Source: Planctomycetia bacterium (GTDB lineage Bacteria > Planctomycetota > MHYJ01 > WSZJ01). Taken from it: a stretch of 41,968 nt of DNA. Where the stretch lies: contig JADLHC010000024.1 of assembly GCA_020849035.1 (NCBI GenBank), positions 1 through 41,968 of the forward strand, given 5' to 3'. Made by a program: the position numbers and the translations under genes. Of this stretch, positions 23,832-31,775 are shown piece by piece. The number at the start of each line of letters is the position of its first letter. Positions within the stretch are counted from its first letter, which is position 1. The notes beneath the pieces are model-generated. The model did no database searches. It had not been told where the DNA came from and worked only from the letters and a program-made list of their open reading frames with translations.

Positions 23832-25696
23832 TTGCCCCCGCCCATCGCCTTCTCGATCCCCGCGATCTTCTTCTTCGCCGCCGTCGTGTTCTCGAAGAAC
23901 CACTTCTCCCCGAGCTTCTGGACGGCGTCTTCGAGGAGCGCCTTGGCTTCCTTGAACTTCCCGTCCTTCGCGAGAGTGTCGGCCTGCGCCTCCTGGCCGA
24001 GGTACCAGTTGTTGGCGGCGGACTTCACCTCGCGGATCTTGTCGTCCGCGGGGCCGGCGTCGGGACCGGTCGGGTCCTTCCGGATCCACGCGTCGAGAAG
24101 CCCGACCGCCTCGCCGTAGCTGGAGCTGCCGGCGAGCCCGTCCACGAGCCGCCTGAGCTCCGCGAACGTTTTCGGGTCGCCGCCCGGCGTCGGCGGATTG
24201 TCCGGCGGATTCTCGGGGCCGACCTCGCGGCCGAGCCCGCGCAGCGCGACCTGCGCCTCCGCCGCCTCCGGGTACTTGTTGTACCGGACGATGAAGTTGC
24301 GCAATTCCACCTTCAGCCGGTCCACTTCCTCCGGCGGCAGCTCGCCGCGCTTGTTCATCTCGACGCGCTGCACCAGTCGCGACCAGGCCGCCTCCGCCTC
24401 CTTCGAGAGGTCCTGGTCGACCGACGGCCCGACCTTCACGTCCTCGGGCTTCCCCCCCATCCGCACGTACGCCTCGGACGCCTTCTGCGCCTCCGGCGCA
24501 GACGGATGCGTGGCGATGAACTGCGTCAACTCGTTCCGCAGCCCCTCCTCCTCCGTGCGGGGAAGCTCGCCGTCGTCGAACTTCCGCACCCGCGGCTTCA
24601 GCGCATCCCAGGCCACCCCCGCCGCCTGCGACCGCGCCAGGTCCGCCTGCTCCTTCTTCTTCTGCACGATCGCCGCAAGCACTTCCTGCGCCGCCTTGTA
24701 CTCCCTCGCGCTGCTCGGAATCTTGCGGAGCTCCTCCGTCGCCTGGTCCCACTTCTCTTCCCAGAAGAACTTCTTTCCCGCGTCGAGGGCGGCCTTGTAG
24801 CTGGCGCCTCCTTCGCGCGATCCGCCGGAAGGGGAATTGCCAGCCATGATCGCGGCGCCGACGATGAGGCCGACGACGATGATGGCGGCGCCGATGATCA
24901 ACCCGGGGTTGCCGCCGGAGGGCGCAGGCGCGGGGGCCGGACGGACGGACTTGCGCTCGGCCGGCGGTTGCGTCGGCTGCGTCGGGGGCACCTGCGGCGG
25001 CACGGGCTGCGGCGGCGCATACGCGGCCGGGTAGCCTGCGGCCGGCGGGTACGCGGGCGGAGCGCCGTACGGCTGGCCCTGGGCGTCGAGCTGCGGCGGC
25101 GCATACGCCGGCTGGCCCGCAGGCGGCGCCCCGTAAGGCGGGTACGGGTACGGCGGCGGCGGATACGGCGGCGCTCCCGCGGGCGGGGCATACCCGGGCT
25201 GCGGCGGATACGGCGGCGCACCAGCAGGCGGGGGATATGCGGGCGCACCCGCAGGCGGCCACGGCGCCGGCGGATACCCCGCAGGCTCCCCCGCCACCGC
25301 CGCCGGCGGCGTCGGCATCCCCGTCGATGGCCGCCGCGACGACGGCCCTCCCGGCGTCTCCGCCGCCTGCGCCGCCCTCGGCACCCCGGGAATCCGCTGG
25401 TCCGTCTCGTCAGGCGCGTCCACAAACGTCACCACCGCTTCCCCGATCTCGATCCGGTCCCCGCTCTTCAGCACGTGCTGGTTCACCGACACCCCGTTCA
25501 CGCGCGTCCCGTTCCGGCTCGCCAGGTCCACGACCTTCCAGCCCCCCGCAAACCGCTCCACCTGGCAGTGGTTGCGCGACGCCTGCCGGTCGTCCACGTA
25601 CACCGCGTTCTCGGTCGACCGCCCGAGAATCGTGATGTCTTGCTTCAGCGGGACCGTCTCTTCGCGTCCCTGGATGCGCAGTTTCAGCACGGGCAT
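23828..25696 (-). CDS. FHA-domain, proline-rich membrane protein
   Basis: A 622-residue protein. Residues ~5-95 are an FHA phosphothreonine-binding domain with ILGRS, the SRNHC motif and RNGTRVNG, all the key binding residues. Residues ~120-245 are a low-complexity Pro/Tyr/Ala/Gly stretch (PPYPYPPYGAPPAG-like units), probably extended in the cytoplasm. One membrane helix lies near 262-290 (GLIIGAAIIVVGLIVGAAIMAG). The last ~330 residues are helical, TPR-like, and probably outside. Such a layout suggests a signal link between a Ser/Thr kinase and an outer helical scaffold, which is inference. TAGAAT at 25711-25706 is the likely -10 box of the operon. Its stop overlaps the thioesterase start. 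Confidence 0.9.
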   Translation of the reverse strand: MPVLKLRIQGREETVPLKQDITILGRSTENAVYVDDRQASRNHCQVERFAGGWKVVDLASRNGTRVNGVSVNQHVLKSGDRIEIGEAVVTFVDAPDETDQRIPGVPRAAQAAETPGGPSSRRPSTGMPTPPAAVAGEPAGYPPAPWPPAGAPAYPPPAGAPPYPPQPGYAPPAGAPPYPPPPYPYPPYGAPPAGQPAYAPPQLDAQGQPYGAPPAYPPAAGYPAAYAPPQPVPPQVPPTQPTQPPAERKSVRPAPAPAPSGGNPGLIIGAAIIVVGLIVGAAIMAGNSPSGGSREGGASYKAALDAGKKFFWEEKWDQATEELRKIPSSAREYKAAQEVLAAIVQKKKEQADLARSQAAGVAWDALKPRVRKFDDGELPRTEEEGLRNELTQFIATHPSAPEAQKASEAYVRMGGKPEDVKVGPSVDQDLSKEAEAAWSRLVQRVEMNKRGELPPEEVDRLKVELRNFIVRYNKYPEAAEAQVALRGLGREVGPENPPDNPPTPGGDPKTFAELRRLVDGLAGSSSYGEAVGLLDAWIRKDPTGPDAGPADDKIREVKSAANNWYLGQEAQADTLAKDGKFKEAKALLEDAVQKLGEKWFFENTTAAKKKIAGIEKAMGGGK

Positions 25697-25705
25697 AGAA
25701 AGGCG

Positions 25706-25711
25706 ATTCTA
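25706..25711 (-). promoter_or_regulatory. Candidate -10 element (TAGAAT) of FHA operon
   Basis: TAGAAT on the minus strand ends 9 nt before the ATG at 25696. No clear -35 box or ribosome site is visible. It would drive the seven-gene operon ending at 18882. Confidence 0.4.
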
Positions 25712-25788
25712 GTCGGCGGCAAGGGTCGCGGGCAAGAAAGGCTCGGAGTCTGCACGGAAACCCCGACAGGTCCCGGGGTCGTCCCCCT

Positions 25789-26403
25789 TCAGCGATCGCC
25801 TCCGCAGCGCGCCGCAGGCAGGTTCCTGCCCGGGTTCTCAAGTCGGCGCAGCCGCCCGAAGTCGCCCGCAGTGTCGCAGTCCTCCAGGGTCCGCCCGCGC
25901 CCCGGCAGCCGCTCGACCGGTACCCGCGCCACGTCGCACTCCCCCGCCAGCCCGTTGATCCGCCCGCTCCCCGCCAGCAGCCGCGCTGCGGCAGGCAGGA
26001 CCCTGCGCGCGTAGAACGCATGAAGCGGCTCGGGACCGTGCGCCGCCAGGGGCACCGCCGCGTCGCGCGAACGGAGGTGCGGCCAGAGGGCGACGGCGGA
26101 AGCGGCGTCGATCCGCGGCATGTCGCAGGCGACGAGGAACAGCGCCGCGTGAGGCAGCGCAAGGAACGCGGCGCAGAGTCCGGCGAGCGGGCCCGCCCCT
26201 CCGCGGTCGGCGATGCAGCGCCAGCCGAGCCGCCCGTAGCGCGACGGATCCCCGGACAGCACGACCTCCTCGAACGCCGGCGAGAGACGCGAGGCCACGT
26301 GCGCGACGAGCGGCTTCCCTCCCCAGTCGAGCAGCGCCTTGTCGCGCCCCATCCGCTCCGAGCGCCCGCCGCACAGCACGACCGCCGCCGCCGGGAGCCT
26401 CAC
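25789..26403 (-). CDS. mobA: Molybdenum cofactor guanylyltransferase
   Basis: A 204-residue nucleotidyltransferase that transfers GMP to molybdopterin. The N-terminal signature LCGGRSERMGRDKALLDWGGKPL (about 9-31) is the G-x-S-x-RMG-x-DK loop of MobA. The VACDMPRI segment provides the metal-binding Asp, and PLHAFYARRVLPAA is a further family segment. GTG 26403 overlaps the stop of the upstream membrane protein (GTGA), so the two are coupled. Molybdoenzymes are not in the window. The related CofC/IspD families lack the RMG-x-DK form, so confidence is good. Confidence 0.88.
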   Translation of the reverse strand: MRLPAAAVVLCGGRSERMGRDKALLDWGGKPLVAHVASRLSPAFEEVVLSGDPSRYGRLGWRCIADRGGAGPLAGLCAAFLALPHAALFLVACDMPRIDAASAVALWPHLRSRDAAVPLAAHGPEPLHAFYARRVLPAAARLLAGSGRINGLAGECDVARVPVERLPGRGRTLEDCDTAGDFGRLRRLENPGRNLPAARCGGDR

Positions 26404-27152
26404 TTCGCGTCCCCCTCGTACTCCAGCGCCGCACCGAGCCGGTCCGCGGCGCGAAACATCGCCGTCCGGAGCTTCAGCATGCGGATCGAGTCGCGGGCCG
26501 ACGCCTCCGCGGGCCACGGCCCGATCTCCTCGGCCTCCGTCACGATGTCCGTCCACACGAGCCGCGCGTCCTTGCCGAACACCGAAACCTCCAGCCTCAC
26601 GACCGTCGCCGGTCCCTTCCGGACCTCGTCGCTGAAGATCGCGTAGACCCGCAGGAAGAAATCCGTGCCGTGCATCGCCCGCAGCGCAATGCAGGTCGCC
26701 GGGTCGTGCAGGTCGACGACCCGCGTCGTCGGCGGAACCGCCACAAAACCTTCCTTCGGGTCCGCCTTCAGGGGCTCCCAGGTGGAAGCGGTCGCGACCG
26801 TGCCGCTGAAGGATTTCCCCTTCAGCCGCTTCAGCCGCTCTTCGAGAATCGAGCGCATCTCCGATCCTGCGATCGCCGCGTCGACGGAGCCGACCGGCGC
26901 GCCGGGGCGCATCTCGCTCCTCGCCCCGAACGACGCCAGCGCGACGGAAGGGATGGTGCGGACGCGCCATTCCGACTGGGCGCGCTCGCGGTGGGCGAGC
27001 CACGCGACGGCGCCCGCGTAGAGCGTGGCGGCGAGGATGAGGAACAGGGCGCACCCTGCCAGCCGGGCGCCTGCGGACGCCGGCTCCCGCTGCGGCGCCG
27101 GCCGGAAGATGACGGTCGCGCGGTCCTTCTTCTGCGCGGGCTCGGTTCCCAT
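26400..27152 (-). CDS. Membrane-anchored hypothetical protein
   Basis: A 250-residue protein with a short cytoplasmic start, one membrane helix (about 30-52, LAGCALFLILAATLYAGAVAWLA) and an outer domain of about 195 residues. The outer part has a mixed alpha/beta look (IPSVALASFGARSE, TRVVDLHDPATCIALRAMHG, RVYAIFSDEVRKGPATVVRLEVSVFGKDARLVWTDIV). This may recall outer-membrane or lipid-binding proteins, but no family is recognised. It starts 7 nt after kbl and overlaps mobA by 4 nt, so it sits inside the kbl operon. Function unknown. Confidence 0.8.
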   Translation of the reverse strand: MGTEPAQKKDRATVIFRPAPQREPASAGARLAGCALFLILAATLYAGAVAWLAHRERAQSEWRVRTIPSVALASFGARSEMRPGAPVGSVDAAIAGSEMRSILEERLKRLKGKSFSGTVATASTWEPLKADPKEGFVAVPPTTRVVDLHDPATCIALRAMHGTDFFLRVYAIFSDEVRKGPATVVRLEVSVFGKDARLVWTDIVTEAEEIGPWPAEASARDSIRMLKLRTAMFRAADRLGAALEYEGDAK

Positions 27153-27159
27153 GCGTCCT

Positions 27160-28347
27160 CTACTTCACGACGCCGTGCTTCTTCCCCACCTTCGCGAACG
27201 CCTCGATCGCCCGGTCCAGGTGCGCCTTCTGGTGCCCCGCGCTGATCTGGACGCGGATGCGCGCCTGGCCCTTGGGCACGACCGGGTACGAGAACCCGAT
27301 CACGTAGATCCCCTCGGCGAGCAGGTCCTTCGCGATCCCGGCCGCCAGCTTCGCGTCCCCCCGCATGATCGGCACGATCGGCGTCGTCCCCGGCTTGATC
27401 TGGAACCCCGCCGCCGCGATCTTCTCGCGGAAGTACGTCGTGTTCGACTCCAGCCGGTCACGCAGTTCCGTCGTCTTCGACAGCAGGTCGAACGCCGTGA
27501 TCGAGGCCTCGACCACCGACGGCGGGAGCGAATTCGAGAACAGGTACGGCCGCGAGCGCTGCCGCAGGTAGTCGACGACTTCCCTGCGCGCCGTCGTGAA
27601 CCCGCCGAGCGCGCCGCCGAGCGCCTTGCCGAGCGTCGAGGTCGTGATGTCCACGCGCCCGATGACCCCGTGGTGCTCCGGCGTGCCGCGCCCCGACTTC
27701 CCGATGAACCCCGTCGCGTGCGAGTCGTCCACCATCACCGCCGCGCCGTACTTCTCCGCGAGGTCGCAGATCTGCGGCAGCGGCGCGATGTCGCCGTCCA
27801 TCGAGAACACGCCGTCCGTCGCGACCAGCCTGTTCCGCGCCGACGCCGCCGCCTTCAGCTGCGCCTCCAGGTCGTTCATGTCCGCGTGCTTGTAGCGGAA
27901 CCGGTTCGCCTTGCAGAGACGCACGCCGTCGATGATCGAAGCGTGGTTCAACTCGTCGCTGATCACCGCATCCTCTTCTCCGAGGACTCCCTCGAACAGC
28001 CCGCCGTTCGCGTCAAAACACGACGAGTACAGGATCGCGTCGTCCATCGAGAAGAACATCGCGATCTTCTCCTCCAGCACCCGGTGCCGGTCCTGCGTCC
28101 CGCAGATGAAGCGCACCGACGACATCCCGTAACCGCGCTGGTCCAGCCCCCGGTGCGCCGCCGCGATCAGCTCGGGGTGCGACGACAGCCCGAGGTAGTT
28201 GTTCGCGCAGAAATTCAGCACGTCTTTCCCGCCGACGCCGATGGAGGCGCCCTGAGGGGAGGCGATGATCCGTTCTTCCTTGTAGGTCCCGGCCTCCCGG
28301 ATGGCGGCGAGGTCCGTGGCGAGGCGGTCGCGAAGGGGCTTGTCCAT
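27160..28347 (-). CDS. kbl: Glycine C-acetyltransferase (2-amino-3-ketobutyrate CoA ligase)
   Basis: A 395-residue PLP enzyme of the alpha-oxoamine synthase family. It cleaves 2-amino-3-ketobutyrate with CoA to glycine and acetyl-CoA in threonine breakdown. Motifs: [59 protein letters not shown], and [11 protein letters not shown] with PLP lysine Lys241. Length and the SVRFICGT and DELNHAS segments fit Kbl better than the BioF or HemA relatives. ATG 28347 is chosen. No threonine dehydrogenase gene is adjacent. A candidate promoter lies at 28377-28405 and two further genes follow in the operon. Confidence 0.92.
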   Translation of the reverse strand: MDKPLRDRLATDLAAIREAGTYKEERIIASPQGASIGVGGKDVLNFCANNYLGLSSHPELIAAAHRGLDQRGYGMSSVRFICGTQDRHRVLEEKIAMFFSMDDAILYSSCFDANGGLFEGVLGEEDAVISDELNHASIIDGVRLCKANRFRYKHADMNDLEAQLKAAASARNRLVATDGVFSMDGDIAPLPQICDLAEKYGAAVMVDDSHATGFIGKSGRGTPEHHGVIGRVDITTSTLGKALGGALGGFTTARREVVDYLRQRSRPYLFSNSLPPSVVEASITAFDLLSKTTELRDRLESNTTYFREKIAAAGFQIKPGTTPIVPIMRGDAKLAAGIAKDLLAEGIYVIGFSYPVVPKGQARIRVQISAGHQKAHLDRAIEAFAKVGKKHGVVK

Positions 28348-28376
28348 CGAGGGGCTCCGGTTGGGGTGAAGCAATC

Positions 28377-28405
28377 AGTGTAGGCAAAGCCCGTCATGCC
28401 GTCGA
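28377..28405 (-). promoter_or_regulatory. Candidate kbl promoter TCGACG-N17-TACACT
   Basis: On the minus strand TCGACG (28405-28400) and TACACT (28382-28377) are 17 nt apart, 29 nt before the ATG. Both boxes match 4 of 6 consensus bases. This lies in the 241-bp gap before kbl that also holds the palindrome. Confidence 0.4.
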
Positions 28406-28442
28406 GCAGGTGGGATCCGGCGAGGTGGACGGATGAATCTGT

Positions 28443-28539
28443 GGACGCTGAAAGGCGCTGAAACGGCACGCTGAAACGCACTGCAGGCGCCTGGCTTGCA
28501 GTGCGTTTCAGCGTGCCGTTTCAGTGCGTTTCTGCGTCC
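28443..28539. repeat. Large palindrome with GCTGAAA repeats
   Basis: A 28-bp perfect inverted repeat (28458-28485 and 28497-28524) has an 11-nt loop and is extended outward by 15 more positions on each side with 3 mismatches, giving arms of 43 bp. Each arm carries three copies of GCTGAAA (left arm at 28447, 28457 and 28470; spacings 10 and 13). It lies between the end of the 99-aa gene and the kbl promoter. No T tract follows on either side, so it is not a standard intrinsic terminator; it could be a REP-like element, a MITE or a termination structure. Confidence 0.85.
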
Positions 28540-28588
28540 AGGAAGCCTTTCGACGCCTCAGCAACGTCGAACCCCGCATGCCTGCCCT

Positions 28589-28888
28589 TCAAAGTCCCCG
28601 GTCGCGGACCGCCTCGACGAATGCATGAAGCGAGTCGAAGACGGGCCCGGCATCAGGCTTCGCTGGTTCGAAGGTCCAATACTGGCTTCGATCCTTGACC
28701 ATTCGCCTGATCTCACCGTCGCGAGCGAAGTCCACCAGCCAGTTCCCGAAGCAGGAATCGGAGAACCGCCACTCCGAAATACACCACCCACGCTGCTCCA
28801 GGGACTCCAGGACGGATTCAATTTCGGTCTGGATCTCAACCGGCAGCGGCCGGCCCGTTCCACGACGGTCCTTGAACTTGTCCGACAT
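28589..28888 (-). CDS. Hypothetical 99-residue protein
   Basis: A 99-residue, probably soluble protein with no signal or membrane segment. It has an acidic helix (VEIQTEIESVLESLEQRG), a Trp/Cys-rich middle (CISEWRFSDSCFGNWLVDFARDG) and QYWTFEP. It starts 18 nt after the upstream paralog with a plausible GAGGA site. The base composition here looks a little lower in GC than its neighbours, so it may be a late arrival. No family is recognised; an immunity-like or regulatory role is only speculation. It is the last gene before the palindrome. Confidence 0.65.
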   Translation of the reverse strand: MSDKFKDRRGTGRPLPVEIQTEIESVLESLEQRGWCISEWRFSDSCFGNWLVDFARDGEIRRMVKDRSQYWTFEPAKPDAGPVFDSLHAFVEAVRDRGL

Positions 28889-28906
28889 TCGATAGTCCTC
28901 GACGCA

Positions 28907-30325
28907 TCAGTACGTCTTGATGACCCACTCCCTCCACTTCTCGTCCAGCTCCTTGTACCCCTTCACCCCGAACGCCTCCTTCACCGCGTCCTCCTGCTTC
29001 GCTCCCCCCTGCATCAGCTCGACGAACTTGAAGAAGTCCTTCTTCCGCGCCTGGAGCATGTAGTCCACCAGGCTCCACGCCTTGCAGCCCTTCTTCGCGT
29101 TCAGGGAGTTGATGTGGCCTTCCATGACCTCCGTGATGTCCGGGTTCGCGCCGGTCGCGAGCATCTCCTTGATGAGGCCGCGCCAGTCGAGCACGTTGTC
29201 CCAGCTCTTGCCGCCGCCGCCGCCGGAGAGGGCGAACTGGATGCAGTGGGTTTCCGCGGACTTCAGCAGCCGGTCGGTGAACCAGTAGCTCAGCCCCTCG
29301 TCGAGCCAGGCGTTGCCGACGTCGCCGGCGTGCATCGCCCAGAGGTGGTGGATCGCGTCGTGGCAGCACACGTCCTTGACGTAGCGCCAGTCGCCGCCGC
29401 CCTGGTAGCACTCGGACATCGGGGTCGGGTGGTAAAGCGTGACGCCTCCCATCTTCTTGAAGGCGCCCTTCTCCTTGAGCTCCTCGCACGTGTCGATGAA
29501 CTTCCCGTGCTGCTCCTCGGTCTTCACGAACGTCATGTCGACCACGGTGTCCAGGTCCTCCGCCTTCAGCTCGAAGGTCTCGAGGAAGGCGGTCCGGGCG
29601 CCCTCAGCGCACCGGATGAGCTCGGTGATCTCGCCGTCGCTGTAGAAGCCCTGGATGAAGTAGTGCGCCGAGCGGCGCTTGGTGAGTTTCCACCCCGTCC
29701 GCCTTTCGACCTCGCTCGGGTTCTCGTCGGGCTTGCCCTCGTCGGCGCCCGCGATCTTCTTCGCCCCGTCCTTGCGCTTGGCGACGTCGTCGGGGGCGAC
29801 CCAGCGGCCGTCCTGTTTCTCGTAACCGAGGGCCTTGCGGGCCTTCTCGTGGTTCTCGTCGTACTCGAGGAGGAGCTGCCAGCTCTTCTTCTCCTCGTCC
29901 GCCAGCTTGTTCTTCGCCGCGAAGTCGCCGACGCCCTCGATCTCCTTCACGATCTTCGTCCAGGCGGCCTTGCGCTTGTCCTCCACCGCGGACTTCGCGG
30001 CCTCGATCTCGCTGTCCTTCCTCTCGTTCGTCTTCTTCACGGTCGCCTTCGGGTCGTCGACCCAGACGCCCGCCTCGTTCTTCTTCCCCAGCCCTTTCTG
30101 CGCGTCCGCGTTGGACGGGTCGAGCGTCGCCGCCTTCCCGTTCTCCTCGAGCGCGACGGCGTAGAGCTTGCGGCTCCACGCGAACTTCGCGAGCGTCGCG
30201 TGTTCCCGCGCGGCGTTCTTCACGGCCGCGTCCCACTTCTTCTGCCACTCGGCCTTCGGATCCGGCGGATCCCCCGCCAGCACCGCGAGCGCCGCCGCAG
30301 CCAGCACCGCCATGCAGAGTCTCAT
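28907..30325 (-). CDS. Gluzincin-like protein, degenerate zinc motif (copy 1)
   Basis: A 472-residue exported protein with a short signal peptide (MRLCMAVLAAAALAVLAG). Residues ~20-180 are charged helices with TPR-like pieces. From ~215 it resembles the peptidase MA / DUF1570 fold: a KRRSAHYFIQGFYSD strand start and then the motif HDAIH (His322, His326) followed by WLDEGLSYWFTDRL with Glu343. Active gluzincins have HExxH with a downstream Glu; here the catalytic Glu is Asp323, while the zinc ligands are kept. It is one of three tandem paralogs that all lack this Glu. It follows copy 2 after 10 nt and precedes the 99-residue gene by 18 nt. Confidence 0.85.
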   Translation of the reverse strand: MRLCMAVLAAAALAVLAGDPPDPKAEWQKKWDAAVKNAAREHATLAKFAWSRKLYAVALEENGKAATLDPSNADAQKGLGKKNEAGVWVDDPKATVKKTNERKDSEIEAAKSAVEDKRKAAWTKIVKEIEGVGDFAAKNKLADEEKKSWQLLLEYDENHEKARKALGYEKQDGRWVAPDDVAKRKDGAKKIAGADEGKPDENPSEVERRTGWKLTKRRSAHYFIQGFYSDGEITELIRCAEGARTAFLETFELKAEDLDTVVDMTFVKTEEQHGKFIDTCEELKEKGAFKKMGGVTLYHPTPMSECYQGGGDWRYVKDVCCHDAIHHLWAMHAGDVGNAWLDEGLSYWFTDRLLKSAETHCIQFALSGGGGGKSWDNVLDWRGLIKEMLATGANPDITEVMEGHINSLNAKKGCKAWSLVDYMLQARKKDFFKFVELMQGGAKQEDAVKEAFGVKGYKELDEKWREWVIKTY

Positions 30326-30335
30326 CGGCCCCTCC

Positions 30336-31775
30336 TCAGTATTTCGCCCGCACGTACTGCTCCCAGAGCGCCTCCATCTCCGCCAGCGACTTCACGCCCA
30401 GCGCCGCCTTCGCCGCGTCCTCGGGCTTCGAGCCGCTCCGCAGCTCGACGATCAGGTTCAGGAAGTCCTTCTTCCGCTCCGCCGCCAGCCACTCCACCAC
30501 GCTCCACGCCTTCATCGAGCGCCTCATGTTCATCCCGGACAGGTCCGACACGAACAGCTCGGACAGCGAAGGGTCCTGCCCGTCGCGCTCCATGCGCTTG
30601 ACCTCGGCCTTCCAGCCGCGGACGTCCTCGTGGTCGCGCCCGCCGCCGGCGGAGGTGGAGAAGCCGGAGCAGTAGACCTTCGCGGTCTTGAGAAGGCGGT
30701 CGGTGATCCAGTAGGAGACGCCCTCGTAGAGCCAGGCGGGGTAAGGGAAGGCGCGGTAGTGCTCGAGCAGCAGGATGTGGACGGACATGTGCGCCACGAG
30801 GTCCCGCACGTAATCCCAGTCGTTCTGCCCCTGCCAGCCCGCGAACCCGAGCGGATTCATCGAGGGATAGCCCGCCGCCGCCGCGTAGGCCTTCTTGTCC
30901 TGCTCCGGGATCGCCGCGTCCGCCTTCACGTAGCGGCCGTAGGGCTCCTGCTCCTTGAACACGACGGCGTGGATCGGCTCCGGATAGTCCTCCGGGTCGC
31001 GCCCGACGAGCTCGAGGAAGAGCGAGCGCGCGGTCTCGGCGATCTGGACGAGTTCGGCGATCTGGTCGTCCGTGTACGGGCCCTCGATGAGGAAGTGAGC
31101 CGAGCGGCGCTTGGAGTGGGAGACGCCCAGCACCTTCTCCGTGTCGGTCTTGTCCTTGAGCGCCTCGCCCTTCGGCGCCTCCTTGAGCTTCTTCGCGGCG
31201 TCGTCTCGCTTCGCCACGTCCGCCGGCGGGACCCAGTGGCCGTCCTGCTTGACGTCGCCGACGGCGAGGTGGGCCTTCTCGCTCTCGGGGTCGTACCGGT
31301 CCAGGATCTGGCGCCACAGGCCGAGGGCCTCGTCCTTCAGGCCGTTCTTCTGCGCCCACTCCGCCAGCGTGGTGAACTCCTTCGCCAGCTTCTTCGCGGC
31401 CTCCGCGCGCTTCTTCGCGATCTCCTCGAGCAGGCCCGGGACGTCGGCGGCGGGGGCCTCGGCGCCCTTCTTCGGAGGCGTCTTCGGGTCGTCCACCCAC
31501 GCGCCGCCCTCGAGCCTCCTCCCGAGGCCTTTCTGCGCGTCCGCGTTCGCGGGGTCCAGCTCCGCCGCCCTCACGAACTCGGGGTACGCCTCGTTGTGGA
31601 GCTTCTTCGAGGCCGCCCACTTCCCGATCGTGGCGTGTTCCCGCGCCGCCTTCTGGGCCAGCGCTTCCCACTTCTTCGGCCACTCCGCCTTCGGGTCGGG
31701 CGGGTCGCCGGCGAGGGCGAACGCGGCGAAGAGCAATCCGGCGGCGGCAAGCCGCGTGCGGTCAGATGTTCTCAC
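30336..31775 (-). CDS. Gluzincin-like protein, degenerate zinc motif (copy 2)
   Basis: A 479-residue paralog of the previous gene, with signal peptide RTRLAAAGLLFAAFALAG and the same DPPDPKAEW opening after it. GTG 31775 is chosen because it yields this signal; a further upstream ATG would add a shadow stretch. It has the same helical half (NADAQKGLGRRLEGGAWVDDP) and the same C-terminal fold: KRRSAHFLIEGPYTDDQIAEL, then HMSVH (His329, His333) and WLYEGVSYWITDRL with Glu351. The position of the catalytic Glu is Met330, so hydrolysis of peptides is unlikely. It overlaps copy 3 by 14 nt. Presumably it arose by tandem duplication; its sequence is closest to copy 1. Confidence 0.85.
   Translation of the reverse strand: MRTSDRTRLAAAGLLFAAFALAGDPPDPKAEWPKKWEALAQKAAREHATIGKWAASKKLHNEAYPEFVRAAELDPANADAQKGLGRRLEGGAWVDDPKTPPKKGAEAPAADVPGLLEEIAKKRAEAAKKLAKEFTTLAEWAQKNGLKDEALGLWRQILDRYDPESEKAHLAVGDVKQDGHWVPPADVAKRDDAAKKLKEAPKGEALKDKTDTEKVLGVSHSKRRSAHFLIEGPYTDDQIAELVQIAETARSLFLELVGRDPEDYPEPIHAVVFKEQEPYGRYVKADAAIPEQDKKAYAAAAGYPSMNPLGFAGWQGQNDWDYVRDLVAHMSVHILLLEHYRAFPYPAWLYEGVSYWITDRLLKTAKVYCSGFSTSAGGGRDHEDVRGWKAEVKRMERDGQDPSLSELFVSDLSGMNMRRSMKAWSVVEWLAAERKKDFLNLIVELRSGSKPEDAAKAALGVKSLAEMEALWEQYVRAKY

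Noticed and set aside
28443-28539. CRISPR-like or intrinsic terminator reading of the GCTGAAA repeats.
   Set aside because: The repeats are 7 nt with spacings of 10 and 13 nt inside one palindrome, with no spacers, and no T tract follows on either strand.
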